The translations under genes were made by a program, and so were the position numbers. This document shows, one piece after another, positions 32,704 through 41,376 of a DNA stretch of 64,000 nucleotides (the first letter of the stretch is position 1; each line of letters opens with the position of its first letter). The notes below the pieces were generated by a model that did not search any database, was not told the DNA's origin, and saw only the letters and a program-made list of their open reading frames with translations. Origin of the DNA: JBOFFC01 sp051648405 (GTDB taxonomy: Bacteria; Planctomycetota; Planctomycetia; Pirellulales; Lacipirellulaceae); the NCBI GenBank assembly GCA_051648405.1, contig JBOFFC010000114.1, forward strand, positions 1 through 64,000. The letters run 5' to 3'.

Positions 32704-35700
32704 CTAGGCGACGACAACCGACAGCAGGGCGTCGGCGTCTCCGATCCTACACGGGGCGCCCTTCTCCTGCTCGACGAGCGACAGCCCGACCTTGTCGGCC
32801 AGCGTCTCGCCGGCGATGAAGTCGCGGAACTCCTCCACCGCCGCACGCAGCTCGGCCGAGTCGGTCTCGACCCCCACCTTGATCCGGTCGGTGAACTCGC
32901 AGCCGAGTTCCTTGCGACGGTCCTGGATCGCGCGCACCAAATCTCGGGCGAGGCCTTCACCCACGAGCTCGGGCGTCAGCTCGGTCGATAGCACCACGAC
33001 CACGCCGCGGTCGCTCGCGGCGGCCCAGCCCGGCTTGGCGGTGAGGCGGACTTCGATCTCCTCGTCGGTGAGGTCCACCGACTCGCCGTCGATGGCGAGT
33101 GTGATCTTGCCGGACGAGCGCAGCTCGGCGAGCAGCGTCGCGCCGTCGGCCGAGCCGAGCGCCTGCTTGACCCCCGGCAGGAGCTTGCCGAGGCGTTTGC
33201 CGAGCAGCTTGAAGTTGGGTAGCACCTGGTAGGCGACGTACTCGTCGGCCCGCTCGGCGAACTCGACGCGCTTGACGTTGAGCTCCCCTTCGAGCACGGC
33301 GGCGTGCTCGGCGAGCCAAGCGCGGTGCGTCGGCTCGGCGAGGATCACCTCGACCTTGGCCAGGGGCTGACGAACCTTGAGGTCGGCCGCCGAGCGGGCG
33401 TTGCGACCCAGTGAAGCGACCAGCCGCACGAGCGCCATCCGCTCGGAGAGCTGCGTGTCGATGCGCGTGGCGTCGGCGATCGGGTAGTCGGCGAGGTGGA
33501 CGCTCTCCGGGGCGGAGTCACCAACAACGCCGTCTTGGCGGAAAGGGCCTGCCAGGTTCCGCCACATCGTGTCGGCGAGAAACGGCGTGAAAGGGGCGAT
33601 CAGCTTGCTGGTCGTCACCAGGCACTCGTAGAGCGTCCAGTAGGCGTCGAGCTTGTCGGCAGAGCGCTGGTCCTTCGCCCAGAAGCGGTCGCGGCAGCGC
33701 CGGACGTACCAGTTCGACAGCCCGTCGACGAACTCGGTGATCGCCGCGGCGGCGCCGAAGTTGTCGTACGCGTCCATCCGCTCGGTCACCAGCGTCACGG
33801 TCCGCTCCAGCTCGCCCAGCACCCAGCGGTCGAGCTCGTCGCGCTCGGCAAGCGGGCGGTAGGATTCGGCGTGGGCGAACTCGTCGGCGGTGAGCGTTTG
33901 AGCGCAGGCGGTACTCCGGGGGCTTGCGCCACCCGGCTCAGGGAGCTCCCCCTTCGGATCGAACCCGTCGATGTTCGCGTAGATCACAAAGAAGCTGTAG
34001 CAGTTCCACAAGCGCAGCAAGAACTCGGGGATCGAGTCCTTGATCGCCTGCTCGCTGTAGCGGATCGAGGTCCACGGCGGCTGGTTCGCCAGCAGGTACC
34101 AGCGCAGCGCGTCGGCGCCGTAGAGGTCGAAGATCTCTGCCGGGTCGCGGTAGTTCCGCTTGCTCTTGCTCATCTTCTGCCCGTCCTCGCCGAGCATCAG
34201 CCCGAGGACGATGCAGTTGCGGAAGGGATGAGGGAAAGAGGCGAGAGGCGACCCGCGAGAGGCGAGGGCTTCCTGCCCGCTCCCCTCTGCCTGCTGCCCA
34301 CTCCAAAGCATCGTGCTGATCGCCAGTTGGCTGTAGAACCAGCCGCGGGTTTGGTCGATCGCTTCGCTGATGAAGTCAGCGGGGAACTGGGCGGCGAAGC
34401 GTGCTGCGGCGTCGCTCGGCGCCGCGCTCCGGGGGCTTGCGCCACCCGGCTCAGGATTCCGCACTCCCCCTTCCGCACTCCGCATTCCCTTGTACCCCCA
34501 TTGAGCGAAGGGCATCGCGCCGCTGTCGTACCAGCAGTCGATGACCTCGGTGACGCGCTTCATCCGCGCGCCGGGCTTGCAGGGGCAGTCGTAGGTGATC
34601 GCGTCGATGTACGGCTTGTGGACGCGTAGGTCGTCCGGCAGGCTCGGGTTCGCGGCCTTGGCCTTCTCCCATACGTCGAACCCCGCGGCGCCGGGCTTCG
34701 CCAAGAGCTCGTCGTAACTGTCCGCTGCCTGCTGCCTGCTGCACGCTTCACACTCCCAGATCGGCAGCGGCGTCCCCCAGTAGCGTTCGCGGCTGAGGGC
34801 CCAGTCGACGTTCGACTCGAGGAACTTGCCGAAGCGCCCTTCCTGGATGTGGCCGGGGAGCCAGTTGATCGCCGCGTTGTTCTCGAGCATGGCGTCCTTG
34901 AACGCCGTGGTCTTGATGAACCAGCTCTCGCGCGGGTACTGGATCAGCGGGTCCTGTTCGGCCCGCCAGCAGAACGGGTAGTCGTGCAGGTACTGCTCTT
35001 GGTGGAACAGCAGCCCACGCTCCTTGAGGTTGCGGACGATGTCCTTGTCGCAGTCCTTGACCCACCGCCCCCGGACGAACTCAGGCGCCTCGTCGGTGAA
35101 CTTGCCGTCGGGACCGACGCAGTTAAACAACGGGAGGCCAAGTAGCTCCCGATCAAAACGAGCCTGGTCTTGCAATGCGTTGTAGTCTGCTTCACCGAAT
35201 GCAGGAGCGACGTGCACTAGACCGGTTCCCGACTCGGTCGTTACGAACGTCGCTTGGATCGCAATCCACAAGATCGAGTCGTGTTCAGCTTGCGACGACT
35301 TTGGATCTCCGTAGAGCTTCTCAAAACAATCAAATGGAGGGCGGTATCGAAATCCCAGCAAGACGTTTCCGTCAAACTCTGCCACAATCGCGAACTCGGC
35401 TTTCATTTTCTGGCTCAGCGACTCGACGCAGTCTTTTGCCACGACCAGCCGTTCGCCATCGCGTGACTCGAGCGTCACATATCGCAGAGATTGATTGACT
35501 GCTACAAACTGATTGGAGGGAAGAGTCCAAGGAGTTGTCGTCCAGACCAGCAAACTTGCGTCTTGGTCCAGTCCGTATTCATTCGCACGGTTGCGATTGA
35601 AGTCGTTTAGGACGATCGGGAACTTCACGTACACGCTGGGGTCGGCCACCTGGCGGTAGCCCTGGCCCACCTCGCCGGCCGAGAGGGCGGTCCCCCCTTG

Positions 35701-36249
35701 GGCCCACCACCAGACGATCTTGTGCCCCTGATAAAGCAGGCCGCGGTCGAATAGCTCGGCGAGGCTCCACCAGACGCTCTCGACGTACGACTGGTGGTAG
35801 GTGACGTACGCCTCGTCGAGATCGACCCAGAAGCCGATCCGCTCGGTCAGCCGCTCCCACTCCTTCATGTAGCGCCAGACCGATTGCTGGCACTTCTGGA
35901 TGAAGGGCTCGACGCCGTAGCGTTCGATCTCCTCCTTCGAGTGGATCCCCAGCTCCTTGCAGACCTCGACCTCGACCGGCAGGCCGTGGGTGTCCCAGCC
36001 CGCTTTGCGCTCGCAGCGGTAGCCGCGCATCGTCTTGTAGCGCGGGAAGACGTCTTTGATGGTCCGGGTGAGGCAGTGCCCGGGGTGGGGCATGCCGTTG
36101 GCCGTAGGGGGGCCTTCGTAGAAGACGAACGGCTCGGCCCCGGCACGGCGCTCGAGCGACCGGTGGTAGACCCGCCGCTCGCGCCAGAAGGCGAGGACCT
36201 CTTCCTCAAGGCGCGGGAACGAGACCTGGCCAGGGACGGGCTGGAACAT
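32704..36249 (-). CDS. ileS: Isoleucyl-tRNA synthetase with in-frame repeat insertions
   Basis: 1181 residues, longer than many bacterial IleS. The class I signatures are present: [19 protein letters not shown] (HIGH-like) and [17 protein letters not shown] (KMSKS). The editing domain follows the first Rossmann half, and [13 protein letters not shown] is family-typical. Four segments look inserted: about residues 501-511, 586-609, 646-671 and 768-780. They are encoded by heptamer arrays and by two copies of a 30-base hairpin element, each giving [10 protein letters not shown]. The insertions lie between conserved blocks and keep the frame, so the enzyme is presumably active. It leads a run with the protease gene and purN. 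Confidence 0.95.
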   Translation of the reverse strand: MFQPVPGQVSFPRLEEEVLAFWRERRVYHRSLERRAGAEPFVFYEGPPTANGMPHPGHCLTRTIKDVFPRYKTMRGYRCERKAGWDTHGLPVEVEVCKELGIHSKEEIERYGVEPFIQKCQQSVWRYMKEWERLTERIGFWVDLDEAYVTYHQSYVESVWWSLAELFDRGLLYQGHKIVWWWAQGGTALSAGEVGQGYRQVADPSVYVKFPIVLNDFNRNRANEYGLDQDASLLVWTTTPWTLPSNQFVAVNQSLRYVTLESRDGERLVVAKDCVESLSQKMKAEFAIVAEFDGNVLLGFRYRPPFDCFEKLYGDPKSSQAEHDSILWIAIQATFVTTESGTGLVHVAPAFGEADYNALQDQARFDRELLGLPLFNCVGPDGKFTDEAPEFVRGRWVKDCDKDIVRNLKERGLLFHQEQYLHDYPFCWRAEQDPLIQYPRESWFIKTTAFKDAMLENNAAINWLPGHIQEGRFGKFLESNVDWALSRERYWGTPLPIWECEACSRQQAADSYDELLAKPGAAGFDVWEKAKAANPSLPDDLRVHKPYIDAITYDCPCKPGARMKRVTEVIDCWYDSGAMPFAQWGYKGMRSAEGGVRNPEPGGASPRSAAPSDAAARFAAQFPADFISEAIDQTRGWFYSQLAISTMLWSGQQAEGSGQEALASRGSPLASFPHPFRNCIVLGLMLGEDGQKMSKSKRNYRDPAEIFDLYGADALRWYLLANQPPWTSIRYSEQAIKDSIPEFLLRLWNCYSFFVIYANIDGFDPKGELPEPGGASPRSTACAQTLTADEFAHAESYRPLAERDELDRWVLGELERTVTLVTERMDAYDNFGAAAAITEFVDGLSNWYVRRCRDRFWAKDQRSADKLDAYWTLYECLVTTSKLIAPFTPFLADTMWRNLAGPFRQDGVVGDSAPESVHLADYPIADATRIDTQLSERMALVRLVASLGRNARSAADLKVRQPLAKVEVILAEPTHRAWLAEHAAVLEGELNVKRVEFAERADEYVAYQVLPNFKLLGKRLGKLLPGVKQALGSADGATLLAELRSSGKITLAIDGESVDLTDEEIEVRLTAKPGWAAASDRGVVVVLSTELTPELVGEGLARDLVRAIQDRRKELGCEFTDRIKVGVETDSAELRAAVEEFRDFIAGETLADKVGLSLVEQEKGAPCRIGDADALLSVVVA
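33913..33942. repeat. Hairpin element inside ileS, copy 1
   Basis: A 30-base unit with CCGGG and CCCGG arms around a CTTGCGCC-like loop. It matches 34426-34455 at 29 of 30 positions and encodes the same decapeptide, [10 protein letters not shown], in the same ileS frame. Confidence 0.85.
34240..34304. repeat. Heptamer-type arrays inside ileS (insertion near residue 650)
   Basis: Repeated GAGAGGC units (34240-34267) and CTGCCTG/CTGCCCA units (34287-34303) lie in the coding sequence and give the Gln/Gly/Ser/Ala-rich peptide [20 protein letters not shown]. The same kinds of units occur between genes elsewhere in the window. Confidence 0.75.
34426..34490. repeat. Hairpin element copy 2 joined to a heptamer array inside ileS
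   Basis: 34426-34455 is the second copy of the hairpin element. It is followed directly by five 7-base units (34456-34490): ATTCCGC, ACTCCCC, CTTCCGC, ACTCCGC, ATTCCCT. The same array type precedes the nhaC-family gene and flanks malG. Confidence 0.85.
34718..34745. repeat. Heptamer array inside ileS (insertion near residue 505)
   Basis: Four 7-base units, CTGTCCG, CTGCCTG, CTGCCTG, CTGCACG, encode part of CSRQQAADS in a variable segment of IleS. Confidence 0.75.
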
Positions 36250-36387
36250 AAGCGTGGCGAAGGGCGGGCAAACGGACGCGCGGCGGGCGTCCGTTAGGGG
36301 GCGCCCCCCGTGGCGCCGCTAGCGCCACGCGGCGAAGCGCGCCATTAGACCGGCGCTGGGCGCGGGCAACGAGGGGGTCGCGGCTTG

Positions 36388-36465
36388 GTGTGCCACTGCT
36401 GGCTTGTCCAGCAGTGTGCGCCGTGTACCCACTTCGCACTGCTGGACAAGCCAGCAGTGGCACAC
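36388..36465. repeat. Nested REP-like palindrome upstream of ileS
   Basis: Two 29-base arms (36388-36416 and 36437-36465) are perfect inverted copies around a 20-base loop. Each arm is itself a hairpin: CACTGCTGG and CCAGCAGTG around CTTGT. The DNA can therefore fold as one long stem or as two small hairpins, the layout of REP doublets. It lies between the acidic-protein gene and ileS. Confidence 0.85.
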
Positions 36466-36483
36466 GAGCCCGCCAGCTAAAGG

Positions 36484-36867
36484 CTACGCGTCGAAGTCGG
36501 CGTCGTCGGCGAAGTCGTCGCCGTCGTCCGCGGCGAGGTCGGGGTCGATCACCAGCGGGGCGTCGTCGTCCGGCTCTTGGTCCTCGCCATCGACGTCGAA
36601 GGCCTCGTCGGCGGTGTCCTGGAACTCGGGCCCGAAGCCGTCGTCCTCGACCTCGTCGTCCCACTCCTCCTCGAAGTCGTCGTCGAACTCGTCGTCGAAG
36701 TCGTCGTCGTCGAAGTCGTCGAACGGGTCGCTCGAAGCGGCGGACTCTCCCTCGGCGGGGAGTTTCCAGGGGCCCGGCGCTGGTTGGAGGGGGTCCGGCA
36801 CGACATCGGCCCCTAGGTCGGCCCCCGCAACGTGGGTCGGGTCGATCGTGAGCGCCGAAACGAGCAT
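36484..36867 (-). CDS. Highly acidic low-complexity protein
   Basis: 127 residues, most of them Asp or Glu between residues 46 and 110, with runs such as DPFDDFDDDDFDDEFDDDFE. No folded domain is visible. It starts with MLVSALTIDPTH. Acidic proteins of this kind can bind metal or basic partners, but no function can be assigned. Strong codon bias and the unbroken frame support coding, though low complexity makes the call less certain. It is upstream of ileS on the same strand. Confidence 0.55.
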   Translation of the reverse strand: MLVSALTIDPTHVAGADLGADVVPDPLQPAPGPWKLPAEGESAASSDPFDDFDDDDFDDEFDDDFEEEWDDEVEDDGFGPEFQDTADEAFDVDGEDQEPDDDAPLVIDPDLAADDGDDFADDADFDA

Positions 36868-37031
36868 GGACAGCCTGTCGGGTCGAGGTCGAGAAAGAGC
36901 GAGCGGAGCCGCGCGAGCCCCCGGGTGCGCAGGTTGACTGTAGCACGCCGGGCGGGTTTTCTTATTTCGTTAGGGTGGCGCCTGTCAAGTCGCCGGCGCC
37001 CTCTGCCCCCCCTCCCACCCCCTTTGCCGCT

Positions 37032-37808
37032 ATGCCCGCAGCCCCCTTCCGGCCGATCGACGTGCTGCCGCTCGTCGGGGAGGGGCCGCTCGACGCCCTC
37101 GCCGTTGGGGCTCACCCGGACGACGTCGAGATCGGCTGCGGCGGGACGCTAGCGCGGATGGTCGAGCTTGGGTACCGAGTGGGGATCGTCGATCTGACGG
37201 ACGGCGAGCCGACCCCCGGCTCCCCCGGGCCCGACGTGCGGCTCGCCGAGGCCCGCCGCGCGGCCGAGACGCTGGGGGTCCACGAGCGGGTCGTGCTGGG
37301 GCTCCCCAACCGCCGCCTGCTGGACGGTTTCGACGAGCGGGTGGCCCTGGCCCGGGTGCTGAGGCGCCGCCGCCCGAGGCTGGTGCTGTCGCTGGGTGAC
37401 CGGACCCCGCTTGCCTCGCCCGACCACTGGCAGACGCAGCAAATCACCGAGGCGGCCGTGTTCTACGCGCGGCTTACCAAGTGGGACGAGCACTTCGACG
37501 GGCTGCCGGTCCATCGGGTCGATTCGGTCGTTTACTACTCGCTGTCGTTCCACACACTCGACCCGCCTCCGAGCGGGAACGATTTCGTCGGTGACATCGG
37601 CTCGACGCTCGACAAGAAGATGGCCGCGATCCGTTGCTACCAAACGCAGTTCCCCCCCGAGAAGCAGGACGTCTTCGGCCGCGTCGAGTCGCTGAATCGT
37701 GCGTGTGGCCGGGCGGCCGGCTTCAAAGCGGGGGAGCGACTGGCCTCGGTCCGCACGCTGGGAGTCCGCGACGTGCTGGCGCTGGCGACGCTCTCCGATT
37801 GTTCCTGA
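37032..37808 (+). CDS. PIG-L family deacetylase (BshB1-like)
   Basis: 258 residues from the ATG at 37032 (MPAAPFRPID). The metal-binding motif AVGAHPDDVEIGCGG (His, Asp, Asp) opens the LmbE-type fold. PRLVLSLGDRTPLASPDHWQ supplies the third histidine region, and KKMAAIRCYQTQF is typical of BshB1, the bacillithiol-pathway N-acetylglucosaminyl-malate deacetylase. The substrate in this organism is not known. Cytoplasmic zinc enzyme. Confidence 0.87.
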   Translation: MPAAPFRPIDVLPLVGEGPLDALAVGAHPDDVEIGCGGTLARMVELGYRVGIVDLTDGEPTPGSPGPDVRLAEARRAAETLGVHERVVLGLPNRRLLDGFDERVALARVLRRRRPRLVLSLGDRTPLASPDHWQTQQITEAAVFYARLTKWDEHFDGLPVHRVDSVVYYSLSFHTLDPPPSGNDFVGDIGSTLDKKMAAIRCYQTQFPPEKQDVFGRVESLNRACGRAAGFKAGERLASVRTLGVRDVLALATLSDCS

Positions 37809-37840
37809 CACACACCAATCCGAGCTGAAGACTCGCCTCA

Positions 37841-37880
37841 ACGGCTCGCAACGGCTCGCAACGGCTCGCAACGACTCCGA
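37841..37880 (+). repeat. Decamer array after the PIG-L gene
   Basis: Three perfect copies and one diverged copy of ACGGCTCGCA, period 10. It is followed after 26 bases by the heptamer array at 37907-37939. Confidence 0.85.
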
Positions 37881-37906
37881 CGGCTAACGCCGCCGGCTCG
37901 CCGTAG

Positions 37907-37939
37907 ACTCCGCACTCCGCAATCCCCCTTCCGCATTCC
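37907..37939 (+). repeat. Heptamer array ending at the antiporter start codon
   Basis: ACTCCGC, ACTCCGC, AATCCCC, CTTCCGC, ATTCC, then ATG at 37940. The array fills the ribosome-binding region, so the gene has no purine-rich Shine-Dalgarno sequence. Confidence 0.85.
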
Positions 37940-39595
37940 ATGCACCCTTACGGCTGGCTGTCGCTGGTCCCCCCGATCGTCGCGGTGACGCTGGCGATCG
38001 TCACGCGGCGGGTGCTGACCTCGCTGCTGCTGGGGGTCTTCGCGGGGGCGCTGGTGATGAGTGGCGGCGACCCCCTCGGGGCGCTCGTCGCGACGTTCGA
38101 GACGCACCTCTGGCCAACCTTTATCGAGCCCGACAAGCTGCGGCTCTTCTCGTTCACGATGTCGATGGGGGCCACGATCGGCCTGCTGCACGCGGCCGGG
38201 GGGATGCTCGGCTTCGTGAAGCTGATGACCCCGCTGGCGAGCACGCCGCGCTCGGGGCAGCTCACGGGCTGGCTGATGGGGCTGGCGATCTTCTTCGACG
38301 ACTACGCCAACACGCTGCTGCTGGGGGGCGCCCTGGGGCCCGTCTTCGATCGGCTGAAGGTCTCGCGCGAGAAGCTCGCCTACATCGTCGATTCGACCGC
38401 CGCTCCGGTCGCCGGGCTGGCGCTCGTTTCGACGTGGATCGCCGTCGAGCTGGCGTACGTCCAGGAGGGGCTCGCCAACCTCCCGGGGGGCGCCCCCGAG
38501 GGGGTTAACGCCCTCAATCTGTTCGTGGCCTGCTTGCCGTACCGGTTCTACGTGATCCAGGCGCTGGCGATGGTGTTCTTGATCGCCGTGCTGGGGCGCG
38601 AGTTCGGGCCGATGCTCGCCGCCGAGCGCGCCGCCCGGGCCCGCCCCGACGGCGTCGTGCTCGACGAGGCAGGGGCTGGCAAGCGGCAACCGACCCCCAC
38701 GCACTGGAGCAACGCCGTGGCGCCCCTGGGGGCGATGCTGGCCGTTGTGCTGGCGTTGCTGTGCATTACGGGGAGCGGGCGGCTCGTCGAGCGACTGGGG
38801 CCTGAGGCCGCCGCAGCGGCCCCGTGGCGCGAGGTATTCGGCGCCGCGAACTCGGCCGTCGCTCTGCAGTACGGGGGCCTGGTGGGGCTTGGTGTGGCCC
38901 TGGCGATCGTCGCCGGCAAGAGACTTCTGACCAAGCGCGAAACGACCGACGCCCTCGTCCGGGGCGTGCTCGTCGTGCTCCCGGCGGTCGCGATCCTGTG
39001 GTTCGCCTCGGCCATGTCGCGGATGACGAGCAACAAGGCCGTCGATGGCCGCCCAACCGCCACCCCCTACGAGCATGCGGGCGAGCGGCTCTACACGGGG
39101 GAGTACCTCACGCCGTTCGTGCTCGGCGACACGGCCGCGGGAGAGCAGCCGTCGGCGCTCGTCCGTGCGCTGCTGCCAACGGGCGTGTTCCTGCTTTCGT
39201 GCGCGATCTCGTTCGCTACGGGGACGAGCTTTGGCACGATGGGGCTGGTCGTGCCGCTGGCCGTGCCGATCGGCTTCGCGGCGGCCGGGGGGGACCCGGC
39301 GCTCGCGGCCACGAGCCCGCTGCTGTTGGCGACGCTCGGCTCGGTGTTGGCCGGGGCGATCTTCGGCGACCACTGCTCGCCAATCTCCGACACGACGATC
39401 CTGTCGTCCCAGGCGAGCGGCTGCGACCACATGGCGCACGTCCGCACGCAGATGCCCTACGCCCTCGTCCCCGCGACGATGAGCGTGCTGCTGGGGACCA
39501 TCCCCGTCGCGCTGGGGGTCAACGTCTGGCTGCTGCTGCCGCTACAGACCGCGGCCCTCCTCGGAGTGCTCTACGTCTTCGGCCGCCGTGTTTGA
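37940..39595 (+). CDS. NhaC-family Na+/H+ antiporter
   Basis: 551 residues with about eleven membrane segments. Family signatures include FFDDYANTLLLGGALGPVFD, DSTAAPVAGLALVSTW, SFATGTSFGTMGLVVPLAVP and GDHCSPISDTTILSSQASGC, the last holding conserved polar residues of the NhaC/ion-transporter superfamily. It probably exchanges sodium for protons or an organic acid pair at the inner membrane. The start is ATG at 37940, directly after a heptamer array. A PIG-L gene precedes it by 131 bases. Confidence 0.85.
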   Translation: MHPYGWLSLVPPIVAVTLAIVTRRVLTSLLLGVFAGALVMSGGDPLGALVATFETHLWPTFIEPDKLRLFSFTMSMGATIGLLHAAGGMLGFVKLMTPLASTPRSGQLTGWLMGLAIFFDDYANTLLLGGALGPVFDRLKVSREKLAYIVDSTAAPVAGLALVSTWIAVELAYVQEGLANLPGGAPEGVNALNLFVACLPYRFYVIQALAMVFLIAVLGREFGPMLAAERAARARPDGVVLDEAGAGKRQPTPTHWSNAVAPLGAMLAVVLALLCITGSGRLVERLGPEAAAAAPWREVFGAANSAVALQYGGLVGLGVALAIVAGKRLLTKRETTDALVRGVLVVLPAVAILWFASAMSRMTSNKAVDGRPTATPYEHAGERLYTGEYLTPFVLGDTAAGEQPSALVRALLPTGVFLLSCAISFATGTSFGTMGLVVPLAVPIGFAAAGGDPALAATSPLLLATLGSVLAGAIFGDHCSPISDTTILSSQASGCDHMAHVRTQMPYALVPATMSVLLGTIPVALGVNVWLLLPLQTAALLGVLYVFGRRV

Positions 39596-39600
39596 CGAAG

Positions 39601-39786
39601 GGAAGCGAACCGCCACGACGCCAAGAGCGCCAAGGCCGCCACGGAAGAAGAGCCGCCGATGAACGCTGATGCACGCAGATAGGAAGGATGGTTTCCCGTC
39701 CTTCATCCGCGTCTATCGGTGTTCATCGGCGGCTAGTTCTTTCCTTCGTGGCGTCCTTGGCGCTCTTGGCGTCGTGGCGGTTCCCG
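39601..39786. repeat. Long palindromic element, 3' side of hisG
   Basis: Outer arms 39607-39634 and 39756-39783 are perfect 28-base inverted copies made of CGCCAAGAG-like units. The inner parts, made of GATGAACGCT-like decamers, are also largely self-complementary. The element is closely related to 40724-40906 on the other side of hisG. Confidence 0.85.
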
Positions 39787-39791
39787 TCGCG

Positions 39792-40697
39792 TCAAAGCCG
39801 GCAGTTCTGGATCGACGTCTCGAGGATCGCGCGGGCGCCGAGCGCCTCGAGGCGCTCCATCACGCCGATCACCTCGTTCCGCTTGACCATCGCCCGGACG
39901 CTAAACCAGCCCGACTGCTCGAGCTTACCAACGGTCGGCGAGTTGAACCCCGGGGTGATCTTCTCCGCCTCGGCGAGCTTCGCCTGCGGCACGTTGTACT
40001 CGAGTAGCGAGTAGCCGCGGGCGATCACGACCCCCTCGAGCCGCCGCACAACGCGATCGGCCAGGGCCGCGTGCGGCGTGCGCGGGTTTTGGATCAGCAC
40101 CGTCTCGTAGCTGCCGATCTCGTCGAGGATCCGCAGCTTGTTGGCGACGAGCGTGCTGCCCGTCTCGACCAAGTCGACGATCGCGTCGGCGACCCCCAGG
40201 GCGATCATCACCTCGACCGAGCCGGTCAGCTCGACGATGTGTGCCGTCACGCCGCGTTCGGTCAGGTAGGTGCGCGTGACGTGCGGGAAGCTGGTGGCGA
40301 TGCGGTCGCCGGCGAGGTCCTTCGCCTCGAGCACGGGGCTCGACTCGGGGACGCAGACCGCCAGGCGGCAGTTCCCCATCCCCAGGGCCAGTCGCTTGAC
40401 GACGGCCGGTCGGTCGGGGAGCGCCTCGAGCACCCCCGCCTCCTCCACCAGGTCGCTGCCGGTGATCCCCAGGTCGATGGCGCCCTCGGCGCAAAGCACG
40501 GGGATGTCGTCGGTCCGCAGGAACGTGACGTCGATCACGGCGCCCCCGGGACCCTCTAGGCCCGCGCTCGGCTTGACGCGCGCAAACAGGTCGCGGTTTT
40601 GCTGCCGGAAGCGCAACCCCGCGTCGTTCAGCAGGCCGGTCGCCAGCTCGGCGAGCCGCCCCTTGCTGGGGACGCCAATCCGGAACGTGTCAGCCAT
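39792..40697 (-). CDS. hisG: ATP phosphoribosyltransferase, long form
   Basis: 301 residues, the long HisG form with a C-terminal regulatory domain. RIGVPSKGRLAELATGLL starts the protein; AIDLGITGSDLVEEAGV and GSVEVMIALGVADAIVDLVE with TGSTL form the PRPP/ATP-binding core. The ACT-like tail (about 225-301) suggests feedback inhibition by histidine. It starts histidine synthesis. Both flanks carry the same palindromic repeat family. hisE is upstream on the same strand; the other his genes are elsewhere. Confidence 0.95.
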   Translation of the reverse strand: MADTFRIGVPSKGRLAELATGLLNDAGLRFRQQNRDLFARVKPSAGLEGPGGAVIDVTFLRTDDIPVLCAEGAIDLGITGSDLVEEAGVLEALPDRPAVVKRLALGMGNCRLAVCVPESSPVLEAKDLAGDRIATSFPHVTRTYLTERGVTAHIVELTGSVEVMIALGVADAIVDLVETGSTLVANKLRILDEIGSYETVLIQNPRTPHAALADRVVRRLEGVVIARGYSLLEYNVPQAKLAEAEKITPGFNSPTVGKLEQSGWFSVRAMVKRNEVIGVMERLEALGARAILETSIQNCRL

Positions 40698-40723
40698 TTG
40701 GTTTACCTTCCTCCATCCAAGAA

Positions 40724-40906
40724 GCTAACCGCCAAGACGCCACGAGCGCCAAGTACGCCACGGAAGAATAGCCGCAGATGAACGCTGATGTACGCAGACA
40801 AGCAGGAAGTTTCCCCCCGTACATCATCCGCGTCTATCTGCGTTCATCGGCGGCTATTCCTTGCTTTCTTGGCGATCCTTGGCGATCGTGGCGTCGTGGC
40901 GGTTCA
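40724..40906. repeat. Long palindromic element, 5' side of hisG
   Basis: Left arm 40726-40753 and right arm about 40868-40905 are inverted, with interior GATGAACGCTGATG and CGTCTATCTGCGTTCATC in opposite orientation. The right end contains the hisE stop codon (40904-40906). It resembles the element at 39601-39786 over its whole length. Confidence 0.85.
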
Positions 40907-41245
40907 CGTTGTACGGCTGGCCTTCTCTTCGAGGCCCGAGACGCCGAAGCGGCGGGCCAGTTCTTGTTCGACTTCGGCCAGATCGACCCCCCGCGCGCGA
41001 AGCAGCACCAGTGTGTGGTAGAGCAGGTCCCCCGCCTCGTAGACGAAATGGGCCCGCCCCGCGTCCCCCTGCTCGGAGGCCGCCTCGACCAGCTCGGCGG
41101 CCTCTTCGGTCACCTTGGGGCCGATCTTCGCGACGCCGCCGGCGAGCAGCCTCGCGGTGTAGGACTTCTCGCCGTCCGCCGCGCCCAAAGCGGCCGACCG
41201 CGCGCGGATCGTCGCCTCCAGAGCGTCGAGGGGGCGGTCGGGCAT
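40904..41245 (-). CDS. hisE: Phosphoribosyl-ATP pyrophosphatase
   Basis: 113 residues from the ATG at 41245 (MPDRPLDALE). The MazG-like helical motif is intact: KVTEEAAELVEAASEQGDAG and YEAGDLLYHTLVLLRARGVD, with the metal-binding Glu and Asp. It catalyses the second step of histidine synthesis. It ends in the palindromic element that separates it from hisG. Confidence 0.93.
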   Translation of the reverse strand: MPDRPLDALEATIRARSAALGAADGEKSYTARLLAGGVAKIGPKVTEEAAELVEAASEQGDAGRAHFVYEAGDLLYHTLVLLRARGVDLAEVEQELARRFGVSGLEEKASRTT

Positions 41246-41376
41246 AGTCGGTCGGCGGCGAGCTCGGGGGGGTCGCCGCGGCTGGCGCCACACGACCGGT
41301 CGAGGGCGACAATCGCGGCCGAATCGGCTAGCTTAGGCAGCCGACGCCGCCAGAGCAAACCGCCGACCAACCCTCG

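Noticed and set aside
36388..36465. tRNA or small structured RNA gene
   Set aside because: The stems are perfectly self-complementary without tRNA arms or a conserved loop, which fits a palindromic repeat better.
37841..37880. CRISPR array
   Set aside because: Decamers without spacers; no array in the window has repeat-spacer structure and there are no cas genes.
39601..40906. Insertion sequence or composite transposon around hisG
   Set aside because: The flanking elements encode no protein and hisG is a normal biosynthetic gene; no transposase or clear target duplication is visible.
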